64,000 nucleotides of DNA from Thermothelomyces thermophilus ATCC 42464 (taxonomy: Eukaryota > Ascomycota > Sordariomycetes > Sordariales > Chaetomiaceae), in contig NC_016472.1 of assembly GCF_000226095.1 (NCBI RefSeq), forward strand, positions 2,604,001-2,668,000, in the 5' to 3' direction. Positions 37,483-48,904 of the stretch are shown here, in pieces. The position numbers were made by a program, and so were the translations under genes. The notes beneath the pieces were generated by a model. The model made no database searches, was not told where the DNA came from, and was given only the letters and a program-made list of their open reading frames with translations. How positions within the stretch are numbered: the stretch's first letter is position 1; each line of letters begins with the position of its first letter.

Positions 37483-40400
37483 TAATTATTTGTCTTAATA
37501 CGAAAGATATTAGCGTTGGTCTTCGACAATATATTCCACTTGATAAACGGGAATTTATAGTCCCAGGGCCAAAGCAGCCTATTTCTGAGCATTTAGTACG
37601 CTAATACCGGGTTTACACAATACAATTACGTCAGTCTGAAACGTGTAGAACGCATATAGCCCGGGTGGAGGGCTAAACGTCACAGCCCACAGGGGGAAAG
37701 AGAAAGCGGATGGGAAAATGAAATGTAAGGTCGTTTCGAAGGTGTCGACATCAAGGTCAATCTGCTGATTTTGGCTTCGGGCTGGATGCTGACCCCGGCT
37801 TCTCGAGTAGCAAAGAAGAGCAGCGGTATGAAACTTGGAAGCGAAGACCTCCTGTGGGAAGAGGTCAGCGCCTCAGAGTGCTTCACAAAACAACCCGTGA
37901 TCCCCGGTGCCTGCTTGCTCAGAATGGCTGAACCGAGATCCAGCCGAACAATGAGCGCCGCCAGTCGTCTCACTGCTGCCTTAGTGTCCACAGCTGCTCG
38001 AGATAGATGGCAGCGGTACTTCGGGTCACTCCTGGGACGAGTTCCCCTCTCGCTGCGAGGATCACGGCAACGGCGCGTCCCGTCACACTATATAGATAGC
38101 TTGGCTCGAGCGTGATCGGTGCCTTGCACCGTTTGGCCAGCGCATCTTGCGTTTTTTCTTTTACGCATCCTTGCTGCGGCGGACCGATGACGGAAGAACA
38201 GGGAGCGAGGGAGGGCCCTGTACCCGGACTGGCGGAACCTCTTGGAAGCGAGAGGAGCTTGTTCCCCCGCCAGGCAAGCTAAATATCCTACGCGACGAAC
38301 TAGTGCAGCCCTGTTTTATTAGTATGGGGGGAAGGGGGGGTGCGGCGGACGGTATCGAGCCTGCCGTCGGCGGTGTGGATAAGCCCGGCAATCGGATCGG
38401 ACAAGAGGACGTCATTCCGTTCCCAGAAGTTGATGAAGATGAGCGCCTTTATTATCATAGTCCTCTTGCCCGCGAGAACGGGACTTTGTAAGGGTGAGAG
38501 AGGTCCCCCGTGTATCTTTTTTTTCTCCCTCTTTTTTCTTTCTAAGAGTGATCAAACAGAACGGGGATAATCCCCCGAGCCCATCCCAAGGCGGGGCGTG
38601 TAGTTATTGTTTGCCAGCAGACGCTTGATAGGTGAGTTACATGTGGCTCAGCTCAGAAATGAGTGAAGTTTGGTCTTGGCGCGAAGCCATGTGCCGAGTT
38701 GCCGGGCTGCCTTGACAAGCAGCAAGGGGGGGGGAAGGGGGAAAATAACAGCTTGTCTTGCCTGCGTTTTCGTATCTTCGCCGACCTGGCTGGGACCAGG
38801 ACGAGAAAACTTTAGTGTAGAATGTCAACTCGCTGAAAAACCATGGAGCATATCAAGTTACACAACACAAAGCCTCTCGACACCGTGGGTAGATCGGCGA
38901 GTCTGTTTGGCTCCTGCAGCCTCGTACAGAACAGGATGGCTTCGGTGCCGATGAGCCCACTGCAAATTGGCGTTTTGGTCGCCGACCGGAAAGTTGAGTC
39001 GACTTCGACTTTTTCATTCGCGGCGGAGAAAACCAGGTCAGCAGGTGACACGGTGCAACACAACGGTGATTCGCTCCTGATTGTCGACCAATATTGGCTC
39101 GGGAGATGTCGACCGTGGAGGTGATCGGCAACCGACACAGTGCGACTCTCTCAGGAAGGGGTTGGGGAGTGGAATGCTCCGTGTTGAAGCGGTGACGGCG
39201 GCAGAGAGCCAAGATGCCCACCTTTCGCTCCAAGAGTCGTACGATTCGACGTCTTTTGCAGTTGGAAGGTGGTTGCCCACTTTGGCAATCGAGGCGGTGA
39301 GCTTTGGCCTCTCCCTGCCGCTTCCGTCTCGGGGCGTTACCAACGCCGTTTTCACAACAAAAATCGGGAACCCACAAAATGGTTCTTTTTTTCTTTTCGA
39401 GAAAGTCTGGTTAGTTACATACTAGTGTCCACGAGGCCGCCGCCGGTTGGGCGCGCAACCGGCCCCGTTCTCCGGGCCCTCGCTTAGGATTGGGTTGATC
39501 CATCGGTGGAAGGCTCTTTGACGGATGTTCGGTATATCCTTCAACCCCTCGCGCTTTTCGCCATCACTCGAGCTTGACAGCCTTAGTTGGAACAGTACAT
39601 CGCCAACGAAGGGCATAGTCGAACCTTGAAACTCAGAGCAGAACGCGCCACAGTGACATAAGATTTATGTGAAGGAGTGAGACGATGCACCACGAGCGGA
39701 GGTGTGGGGATCGGGTCTCTCTTGTTTTCTTTGGCACGGCAGCGCGGCGGGAATGGCTCATCCAGCAATGACGCTTATTTCGCACTTTCCTCGGGGTTGT
39801 CGTGGCTCTGTCTCGTACGTGTCTGAGGTTTCCGTTAGGAGTGTTCGAAAAGTTGCGAGCACACAGTGCGACGATTTCAGGGTCCATCCAATCTTTGCCC
39901 TTTTGAATTGGCCCTAGCGTTGTGGCGGCGGGGTAGCGCTTGAGATCCAACGCTTGCCAGAACAGGGAACGCAGAGTTACACCTGGCACTCCGTTTGCTG
40001 ACGGGAGAAATGGGACTGCTTTGCAGCCATCTGGTGCCGTCTTCCTCGCGTCGAAGCTCTATCTTGACAGATCCGAAGGGGGCAGCTTCGCATGACCTCA
40101 TCGGTAGAAGCGCGTGCGATGGATGGTGTAGTGCAGGTGTCATCCGTGTTCCATACGGGTTTTCCTTCGTTGCAATGTACATACACTAGTGTACAGTACT
40201 AGTACAGCAACATGCCAATCTGCAAAAACGGATTTCGAATTTTGCGTATCCGCGTCTCCCATTCTGCAGCCATTTCATCATGGCGGCCGCGCCCCCCCTT
40301 TCTGACCCGCCCAAACAGGCCAATCAGCATGGCTGACTTTGGCGCCATTGTGCCGATCACCGAGCGTTGCCGACACGTGTGGGTGCCCAAAAACGCCCAA

Positions 40401-41732
40401 AGGGAGGCTTGGCGGAGGAACGAACTTGTGGATGGGGAAATTCCTTTTCTTTCCCGTGCACCGGGTACGGATAATTGGGTAAGGTATGGAGTGCTAACTG
40501 CATAAGGTCGGTAACGTTATGTATCTAGCCGCAAACGAGCGCCCAGGCCAACGCTGAATTCTTGGCGTGCGCTGCAGTTCCTGCCTCGCTTCCGCCCTCC
40601 AGGATGTTTCGCGCTTCGACCCGATGCCGGCGTTGAACGAAAACGCAGAATCTTGCGGGTTCTCGTTCACGGCTGCTGTACGATGCAAATCTCTAGCGTA
40701 TAACACACTGCTGTTTGACTGTTTACTGACACGAGCTGTCGCCGCAGACAGAGCCAGCGCCCGAGTCCTGACGTCTGTCACTTTTGACCGATCGACGGGC
40801 CCGCTTTCCACAGCAAGCATCCCAAAACAGGTCCCAGTTCTCCGCTCCTGTGACCACACTGAAGGAGCCTTCGCAACCACTCGCCGCCCAGTGCACCAAG
40901 GCACGGCTTGCTGATCGCGGCAGTGGAAACAGGACACAGGGCCACCTCCTGACCAGCCCCCATCGACCTCCCCGACGGTTCCACCCTGCCGCTGCCGTCG
41001 AGCACCGCTCCCTCTCTCGTTGCTGCGTGGTTGACCCCGAATCTACGGATATCGACCCAAGCTTTCCACAGAGCCGGTCGCCGGGCGGGAGACAAACGAC
41101 ACACACGAGCTGCACTGCCCAATTGCGCTTCACCCGCCTGTTCCGTGCGTCAGCAAACCTCTCATCGTTTCCGTCACCTGTTTTTTCGCCTCGAGTGCCC
41201 CGTCAGCCAGATCTCCCTAAGGTCGGCCGAGGTACCTGGCCGTTTTGCCCACGGGGCAACTGACGTCCGTCGACGTTTTTTTTGCCGGCAGCGCGTTCCC
41301 ATTCGGCCCCACGACTCCACGAGCAGGACCCGCGGCCCTGGCCGAGGGGGCCCCACTAGCGCTTCGCCGCTCAGAGTGACTGTGAGCTGTCTTTTGCGTT
41401 ACCCCTCAGAGGTTCCGCTTCTGAATTTGCGCCCTGACTTTCTCCTCCATTCCCAGAACCGCCCGAACTCAACTCTCTCTATTTGCGACCTAGCATCCCT
41501 AACTCCGCGACGACCCCCAGCACTGCGCCACCCATTACCGTCGGATGGTGGCGACAACACCTCTGCTGGGTTAACTTTCGTTAGGAGTAGCTGGGTTTTT
41601 TTTCCGCTCATGACATTCTCGACGTCGCTTGCCCTTTACTATTCCAACATCCTTCGAGCCCGTTCCCAGCCCTAAGTCGAGCCGACCTGTCTCTCGCTTT
41701 TCTTCTACGCCCCATCGGCCGCCTAATCCATA
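37483..41732. other. 4.2 kb spacer without recognisable genes
   Basis: Ordinary base composition with many short, overlapping frames on both strands and no family match. A hairpin GCCGGTTG-ggcgcg-CAACCGGC lies at about 39442-39463. The last 700 bases are C-rich and probably contain the promoter and long leader of the coiled-coil gene. A small orphan gene could be hidden here. Confidence 0.4.
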
Positions 41733-42276
41733 ATGCGAGACGCCAGTCTGCCCAAAACAACAAGTCCGGACTGGTCGGATTCCTCGTCAGGGTCATCGGT
41801 CGACCACCACATCCACTCTCCGAAACCCGTGCGACCACAGCTGCCCAGTCGTAAGAGCAGCGGCACCATGATTGTGCCCCGCGACTCAACAGAGGTTGGG
41901 CCGGTCGACTTGCAGATGGGCCCCGACGACGTGAGGGCCATGAGCCCGAGGAGGACTAGCGAGGATATCCAGACGCTCGGAAAGGAGGCCAGGGAAGAAC
42001 TCCAGAGGTGAGTCCGAACAAGCCGAGTCGATACCCCGCTCGTAACGAATCGTCTAGGCTCCGCGCGAGATGACATGGGAGGAAGAGCCGGGCTGACAGC
42101 TTGCTTGAAGACACGCCAAAGCGCTGCAAGAGTCCCTGCTCACCCTCTTCAACCGGATCGAGGCGGTCAAGGAAGAGCATGACAAGCTCGATAGCCACAA
42201 CAAGTTTCTCCAGAAGTATATTGGCGACTTGATGTCGACGAGCAAGCTCACGTCATCCAACCGGAACAAGAAGTAA
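41733..42276 (+). CDS. Short coiled-coil (SCOC/DUF2205-like) protein
   Basis: Two exons, join(41733..42007,42111..42276), 146 residues. The intron GTGAGT..GAAG (CTGAC near 42094) joins ELQR-HAKALQ within one helix. The first 75 residues are Ser/Pro/Asp-rich and likely disordered. Residues about 80-135 form a heptad-patterned coiled coil (LQESLLTLFNRIEAVKEE, then NKFLQKYIGDLMSTS), matching the DUF2205/SCOC family, whose animal member sits at the Golgi and takes part in autophagy and vesicle traffic. In fungi the role is poorly known. The basic tail NRNKK ends the protein. Start: the first ATG in the frame. The family call rests on the helix pattern and the KYI..LM block and is good but not certain. 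Confidence 0.85.
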
Positions 42277-43882
42277 AGGGCTCCTCCCCCTGGCGCATGT
42301 CATGTTGCGAGGGAGCAGGGAGGTGGCCGATTCGAAGAAGCAGGATGGGTAGACGAATGCTCTCGACGCCACAGCCGTGCTATCAACTCCGGTTTGGCAG
42401 GGGCCGATGCCCCGGCATCATTGGCAAACGGCTCTCCTCAATTGGGTGATCCAACCTTCATCCGTGCAGTTCGCCCACTGGGCTTAGGAGGACCTACTTG
42501 CGAGAGCAAGACCACCCACAACGCGTTCATCACCGTCCTGTTCACGCGTTGAACCAAACCATGGGAGTTAGCATTACCGCCACCAAACCTTCCGGAGCAA
42601 ACAGGGCACGCAACATAGGGGCTCTGCGCATGGTTGGGAGCCGACACCGACACATACTTTCGACTTGCTTACAGTTGCATGGGGTTTACAGGAGTTTGGA
42701 TTAACGTGCGCGAATTTTGTTTTGATACCGACCGAAAGACGTTGATACCACCACACGCGGCCTCGATTCAACGGTTTTCTTTTTTCGTTTTCGAAAGGAT
42801 GGTTTCTTTCCTTCCTTTTTTTTTTACATATCACACAACGGCCGGGACAACGGGATTACTGGCGATCGACCGGCGAGTGGTGTTTGGGATGGGAAGCATT
42901 TGTGTTACGGCCACATTACAGGCGTTGATCCGGAGGGCGTGCTTCGTTTTGTTCTAAGGGAGGGAGCGGAGGGCAGACCGTGGCCCCTTTTTCTCCATGC
43001 TTACTTACCGCTTCCAGACGATTGTGTAAATAGGGACGTCTTAGGTCGTTAGTTTCGAGGAGTAGCCAAAAAAATTGCCAAGCGGTCAAATTGCAGGCAT
43101 GATGCCTACCAACCTGTCCCAAATTTGGGACGATATCGAGAGAAAGGTCCGAGTTTCAAGCACGCTGGCTGGGGCACTTCGCCACGGTGTGTCAAGGAAG
43201 GCTCCATAACTAGAGGAAAGGGAAGGAACGAGGCAGCATACGCCTCACGGCAACATATGGCTCTTTTGTGCTGAACTGACGTCAGAACTGAAAATTGCCG
43301 TTGCCCTTTCAGTCTCTACGTCACAAGGCAGTGATCGTTTCTGGAGATGGCAGGCTGCCTCATTTTGGGTTTTCTCTCAATTTTTTCCAGCAATTCCAGG
43401 CTTGTGCTCGAGGAATAGCTGATTCTTATCAGGAGAGACGGCCAGTCACCCGGGCTACAAACAAGCTTATTAGTTTCCCTCAAGCGCTGTTGATACTCGC
43501 GCGTTTTCGGCGGCATGGGTGGAGTGGTATCCCGCGGGCATTTTCGCGATGGCTCGAACGGGAGGGAATGGGGTGATGCCGTTTTTTCGTGGGTGGTGGG
43601 TTGTTGGTCAGCCACCTCAATCAGGCTCCCTCCCACGCTCGCCACCCCGCAGGCCGCAGATAACCCCCCACGTTTGCACGCAATTCGTGGCAACTGCTGT
43701 CCAAGTGTAACCCCTTATCATGTTCCAAAAGTTGGGCTCGGTCTGATCGATTAAACTTTTTGGGTAGTGACATTGATGCTGTGAACGCTGGGTCACGAGT
43801 TCTGTCTCACGAAGGGCTCGAGTGCTGGCCCCGCGAGTTGTTATAAGCTGATAGAGCGGATTATCAGCCAACCAATAACAAA
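42277..43882. other. Spacer between coiled-coil gene and tRNA
   Basis: No gene recognised. T-rich runs at 42775-42830 probably belong to the 3' region of the coiled-coil gene. Confidence 0.4.
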
Positions 43883-43956
43883 GCCGGCGTGGCGCAATCG
43901 GTTAGCGCGTCAGACTTTTAATCTGAATGTTGCGAGTTCGAGTCTCGCCGTTGGCG
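43883..43956 (+). tRNA. tRNA-Lys (anticodon UUU)
   Basis: Folds as a full cloverleaf. Acceptor GCCGGCG (43883-43889) pairs with CGTTGGC (43949-43955) with two G-U pairs. D arm GCGC/GCGC (43892-43895, 43905-43908). Anticodon stem TCAGA/TCTGA (43910-43914, 43922-43926) with loop CTTTTAA, giving TTT at 43917-43919. T arm GCGAG-TTCGAGT-CTCGC (43932-43948). Discriminator G is normal for eukaryotic Lys. No intron. CCA is not encoded. Confidence 0.95.
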
Positions 43957-43961
43957 TAGGA

Positions 43962-43966
43962 TTTTT
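43962..43966 (+). terminator. Pol III terminator (T5) of the tRNA gene
   Basis: A run of five T begins six bases after the tRNA 3' end, the expected place for RNA polymerase III termination. Confidence 0.8.
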
Positions 43967-45565
43967 AGTGCTCGATTTGTCTTTTTGAAACATATCTTTC
44001 CGCTTGCAAATGGCTGAGCCAAGGAGCAGCCCGCTTTCCTTCGAACGGAGCTCCCGTTCATCGGTCGCCCAGCACCCAGTTACCGCAAACCGGTTACCGC
44101 GCCACCATAGCTTGCTTGGGTTACTAGCGACCACGACCAGGGGTAATCGCCCTTACAAAGGAAAGTCTACGCAGCATTTGCAATGCTGTCCCACGTGTCT
44201 GCCAAGTCTTGGCCCTGTGTCCTTGGTGGGAACTGTGGAGAATACGTGTACGTCCGTACAGTACAAGAAATGCAATGGCTAAGCTGGGCAATATCAGCCG
44301 CAGACTGCAGGGTACTGTACCCGCCGAAGTTACCAGAGAGTTATCAAGTTACCTGGCTACAGCGTTCCCCATTGGAGTGCAGAGATACCATACGTATCCT
44401 AACATGGAACGACTAAGTCACATCTGTCAAATACCGCTCGCATTCTCAGTTACGGTCCCTGAGAAGTCCTGAGCCGTCATCGGTGAAACAGGATGAGTGT
44501 AGAGATCGCGTTATTATCGGCCCGCCGGCAGAACACTGCTGGCGTTTGTTACAATATCTGCCCCGTTTCGGGATTCCGATCAGTAGAATCGCATTTTGTA
44601 TTTTGCATGGGTAGGTTGTTGCTTCTCTGAGATCCAGATCCATGTCTGTAACCGTGTCTCCTTAACCATGCCTGCTAGATGGCACGGCCGACCTTAGCAT
44701 GCTACAGCAGCTCCAAAGAGCTCAATCTAAAGCCCCAACACTTGTCAGTATTCATAACTATGAGTCTAGACTCCCAAAAAAATGGGGTTCAGGGTTGCCA
44801 GCTGGAACCTAGACCTAGGTAGTTTAGCCCACTAATGAAAGTGATGCATGATTGCCCCTCGAAGCCCTCGAGTCAGCTTGGGGTTGAGGTGCCAGTACGA
44901 GGTCGCACAAGTCACCGACAACATTTGACAAAACCGACATATCAATGTAATTAGTTCTAGCTGGGAGATACGGCGTAACAGTTCGCTGGCTACAAATGAG
45001 TCAAACAGCTGTTCCGAAGACCGTTGACATCCACCAAGCTGCAAAGTCATCAGAAGAAGAACCGGCCACATCGGTCTCATCGGTTGACCTCTCCACCAAA
45101 TTGGTTAGTGCTGCTACTTGCAATACAACCGGGTTTATCTGTTCTCCAACCACTCTGAAAGTCTGTTCATCCGATCCTTACTTCCCCAAGAGAGCCAAGA
45201 AACGGCTCTCGATCCATTGCCGGCGCCCAACGCGCATGGTTGGTTGAAGTGGGCAGCCAATCATGGGGGACATGCCGCGTGAGCGATGATGACGTGCTTC
45301 CCTTCCAGGCTGCACTTTGCCCCGCCAAGCACGCCATCGGACTCGGCCCTCGCCATCATTCAGGAACGCTTGAGCTCGAATCCGTTGCCTCCTCTCACCT
45401 CAATTTCCTCCCGCACCGTCTCATCGCCCACTGTCACGTTAGTTGTTGCGATTTCTTGCCACGATTGGGCGACGGTGGGGCAGGTCACGGAACAAACGAA
45501 AAGGAACGGCTCTTGCAAAATCGGAACACGACGGACTGCAACCTCAGAAGCTTTCGAGCCTTGCC
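43967..45565. other. Spacer between tRNA and amino-acid transporter
   Basis: No gene recognised. The frame of the transporter is open upstream to about 45443, but without an ATG or family similarity before 45566. Confidence 0.4.
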
Positions 45566-47420
45566 ATGCCTGCGGTTGGTAGCGACGACGGGGCTGCGTT
45601 TCCGGAACGGCAACCCCTTTTGGCGGGGACCGCAAGCAATGAGCCGACCACAGGGAACCCGACCGCCGCCACCGCCGCGGTGAGCGACGGACGGGTCGAC
45701 GGCGGCCGTGACGTGCGCTACGTGGACGCCGAAACCGAGGAGCGGCTTGCGGATGGTAGTGGTGGTGTCGCCGCCGCGGGGTCGTTCGCGCGCAACCTGG
45801 GCGCCATCGAGGCGTTCGGGATCGTGGTCAGCATCGTCATCGGCAGCGGCGTCTTTACGTCTCCCGGGTCCATCGACACCAACGTGCCGTCGCCGGGCGT
45901 TGCGCTGCTGGTCTGGTTGGTGGGTGGGGTGCTTGCGTGGACGGGAGCGAGCACCATGGCCGAGCTAGGCACCGCAATCCCGGGCGAGGGTAGGTACCGT
46001 CCTCGTTGCTCGCGTTGCAATTGCAAGCATTGAAGAATTCGCTGACGATGATGGCGCAGGGGGTGTGCAGCCATATCTCAAGTATATCTACGGCGACGTA
46101 TTCGGGTTCCTGGCCGCCTGGACATGGGTGGTCGCCGTCATGCCTGCCACCCTGGCCATCCTGAGCATCGTGTTCGTTGAGAGCATCTACTCGGCCGCCG
46201 GGGTAACGGGCGAGGGGGGCAGGATCGAGCACAAGCTGCTCTCCATCGTCGTGCTAGCCTGCATTGGAGTAGCCAATTCGATCAGCACCAAGGCGAGCAC
46301 GCGGCTCAATAACTTCTTCGTCGTTACCAAATTCATCACCATTGCAGCACTCGTCCTGGCCGGTATCGTCGTTGTCATTCTCCAGCTTGCCAACCCAAAG
46401 AGCCAAGTCGGCGGCGGAGACTGGGTCAAGAAGCCATGGTTCGGTTACCGCGACAGTGTCAACCCGGACGGCAGTGTTACACACTGGGACGACTTGAGCC
46501 AGTGGGATCTGTTCGGACACCTCTCGGCGGCTTTGTATGCTGCATTGTGGGCCTATTCGGGATGGGACAAGGAAAGCTTTTTTTTTTTTCCTTTTCATTT
46601 TCTGTTGTGTGGAATCTGGACAAGAAGTTAACCCTCGGATAGGCCATCTATGTGTCGGCGGAACTCTCGGCCCCTGCACGTCAACTGCCTCTCGCCATAA
46701 ACACCTCCTTGCCCAGCATTATCCTGTGCTTTCTTACAGCTAATGCGGCATACTACACTCTGCTGCCATGGCGTATTGTCTCGACGACAGACAGTGTCGC
46801 GGTGGTAGGTCCCTTTCCATGCCTCTCGTTTCGCTTCCTTGGTTGCTGACGCGCCATCTATCTAGACGGCCATCACTCGCCTTCTCGGCCGTGGTTTCGG
46901 ATTTGTGGCGGCTATTTTGATCTGCCTGGTTGTTGCGGGTTCGCTGCTCGGCAACTCGTTCGTGGCCGGTCGAATGACGGTTGCCGCGGCCAACCAGAAC
47001 TGGCTCCCTCGCCTCCTCAGCATTGTCGGTCAGCTTGGAGCCGAACGAAAGGTTTCAGAAGACGAAGTTCAGAAAGCGCCAGACTCTGATGCGCCCATCA
47101 ATGCCATCGTTTTGTCGACGGTCCTTGGAGCGGTTTACATCTTGCTGGGCAACTTCCGCGCCTTGCTGACCTTCAATGGACTGGGCGAGTACACCTTCTT
47201 CTTCCTTACCGTCCTCGGCGCGATTCTCCTTCGGTATCGTCAGCCCCAACTAGAGAGGCCCTATAAGCCTTTCGTCATAACTCCTCTTGTCTTCGCGCTC
47301 GTGAGCGGGTTTGTGGTCATCCGTGGAGCGGTGTTTGCGCCAACACAGGCAGTTGTTTTGATCGGGCTTTGGGGGCTCGGACTCTTGTTCTACTGGACTC
47401 GAAGACGCTACTACCAGTAG
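45566..47420 (+). CDS. APC-superfamily amino-acid transporter, LAT type
   Basis: Four exons, join(45566..45989,46060..46571,46643..46804,46866..47420), 550 residues. Introns 1 and 3 are normal (GTAGGT..GCAG, GTAGGT..CTAG). Intron 2, needed to keep the frame and the conserved YSGWDK-AIYVSAEL block, starts GAAAGC instead of GTAAGC and ends ATAG. The N-terminal tail (about 75 residues) is hydrophilic. Twelve hydrophobic segments follow. GIVVSIVIGSGVFTSPG is the TM1 unwound substrate/backbone site (IGSGVF), then LAWTGASTMAELGTAIPGEGG, ANSISTKASTRLNN and AAANQNWLPRLLS. These match L-type / b(0,+)-like transporters and fungal MUP1 relatives that move large neutral amino acids or methionine. If the donor change is real and not bypassed, the gene would be impaired. 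Confidence 0.85.
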
Positions 47421-47857
47421 CGATGGGGATAACGAGCATTTGATGATGAGAAGTATCTGCTAGGCAGCAGATGACCAGCAGTGTCTAGTTTAGTAGAGCT
47501 GGCTATTAGTCTGCACTTTCAGGCCAGGTTCAGGAGAGAAGACGATCAAGTCGTAGAATATGGACGATTTTTGGTAATATTAGTTACTGTTTTCAGTTAA
47601 GTAGCTTGAGACTAACTCGAATGTTTTCGTTTCCGACACTGTTCACAGTGTGGGGGAAGAGGGGGCGTTCTCCCTAAGGGTTAGGGCGAGACCTTAGTTG
47701 CCCCTCCTCATTCTCTGCGTGGACAGTACTTTACGTATCTCAGGCAATGATCACTCGAGTTTTAGGGGAGCATAACCATCACTTATTCGCGACATCTCCT
47801 TGGCCGATAGCAAGTCCAACAACTCGTCCCAGCAACAAGTAGCCATTAACCGCCCCA
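47421..47857. other. Spacer between LAT transporter and crotonase gene
   Basis: 437 bases. An in-frame-closed ATG frame at 47747 gives only 31 codons. Likely 3' UTR plus promoter. Confidence 0.4.
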
Positions 47858-48904
47858 ATGTCACTACCGGCGTTACCACGGCGCGCGGCGTACATCACGC
47901 TTAACAACCCCCGGCGGCGCAACGCCCTCTCCTTGGCCGAACTCCGCTCTCTCCGGGACCAGCTCATCAAAGCAAACACATCACCCACCACCGGCCGTAC
48001 CCTCCTCCTCCCTCCCTTCAAGCCCCATCTCCTGTCTAGGCTTGAACAGTCACACGCCCGCCTCGCCACGGCGGACAAGAAAACGGACGACGAGAACGAG
48101 CCGGACTACAGCTGGCTCGTCTCCTCGGCGGCCTTTGCCCGCGCCCGCGCCGGCCTGCCATCCGTCCTCGTCCTCGCCTCGCACGGGCCCGTCTTCAGCT
48201 CAGGCCACGACCTGCGCGAGCTGCGCACGCAGCTGGCGCCGGCCGAGGTGGCCGAGACGTTCCGGCTCTGCGCCGAGGTCATGACGCTGATCCGGCGCAG
48301 TCCGGCGCTGGTGGTGGGCCGCGTCGCGGGGGACGCCGTCGCCGCGGGGTGCCAGCTCGCGCTGGCGACCGACCTGCCCATCGCCCACGCCGGCGTGCGG
48401 TTCCGGCTGCCCGGGGCGGCGCTCGGCCTGCCCTGCTCCAGCCCCGTCGCGGCGGTGAGCCGGCGGGTGGGCAACGCCGCTGCGCTGAGGATGCTGCTCA
48501 CCGCCGAGGACGTGCCGGCGCGCGGGATGGGGGCCGCGGTCAAGCTGGTCGAGGATCACGACGGTGGTGGTGGTGGTGGTGGAGACGGCCCGGGCGGCGC
48601 GGAGAGCCGGGTGCGAGCCCTGGATGCCGAGGTGGAGCGGACGGTGGGGAGGCTGGTCGGCATGTCTCCGCAGCAGAACGCCATGGGGAAGTGGGCTTTT
48701 TGGACGCAGGCTGGGATGACGGGGCGGGACTATGTCGGGCCGGACGGGGTTACGGTCGAAGGAAGCGGCGGGGATGGATTTCAGGATGCGGTCGAGTGGG
48801 CAGGGAGGGTGATGGCGTTGCACGCGAAGAGTGAGGACGCGAAGGAGGGAATGGATGCGTTTCTCGAGAAGAGATCGCCCGTTTGGTACGGGTTCGAGCA
48901 ATAA
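47858..48904 (+). CDS. Enoyl-CoA hydratase/isomerase (crotonase) family protein, ECHDC3-like
   Basis: Single exon, 348 residues. The start begins almost directly at the first crotonase strand (AAYITLNNPRRRNALSLAEL), so a targeting presequence or a 5' exon could be missing, although I found no suitable upstream splice pair. Oxyanion-hole block: SHGPVFSSGHDLRELR, then GRVAGDAVAAGCQLALATDLPIA, the second oxyanion Gly and helix. FRLPGAALGLPCSSP follows at the position of one catalytic Glu; here the usual acidic pair is not obvious, as in non-hydratase members such as ECHDC3. Between about 45 and 100 there is an insert (RLEQSHARLATADKK, acidic) not usual in the family. A GGT repeat codes a Gly-rich loop near 235. 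Function: acyl-CoA related, exact reaction unknown. Confidence 0.85.
   Translation: MSLPALPRRAAYITLNNPRRRNALSLAELRSLRDQLIKANTSPTTGRTLLLPPFKPHLLSRLEQSHARLATADKKTDDENEPDYSWLVSSAAFARARAGLPSVLVLASHGPVFSSGHDLRELRTQLAPAEVAETFRLCAEVMTLIRRSPALVVGRVAGDAVAAGCQLALATDLPIAHAGVRFRLPGAALGLPCSSPVAAVSRRVGNAAALRMLLTAEDVPARGMGAAVKLVEDHDGGGGGGGDGPGGAESRVRALDAEVERTVGRLVGMSPQQNAMGKWAFWTQAGMTGRDYVGPDGVTVEGSGGDGFQDAVEWAGRVMALHAKSEDAKEGMDAFLEKRSPVWYGFEQ

Noticed and set aside
40494-41675. Several 100-200 codon frames upstream of the coiled-coil gene
   Set aside because: They overlap on both strands, lack codon bias and match no family; more likely promoter and leader sequence.
47747-47842. Upstream ATG frame as first exon of the crotonase gene
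   Set aside because: It ends at TAG, and the only GT after it would need an intron too short for splicing.
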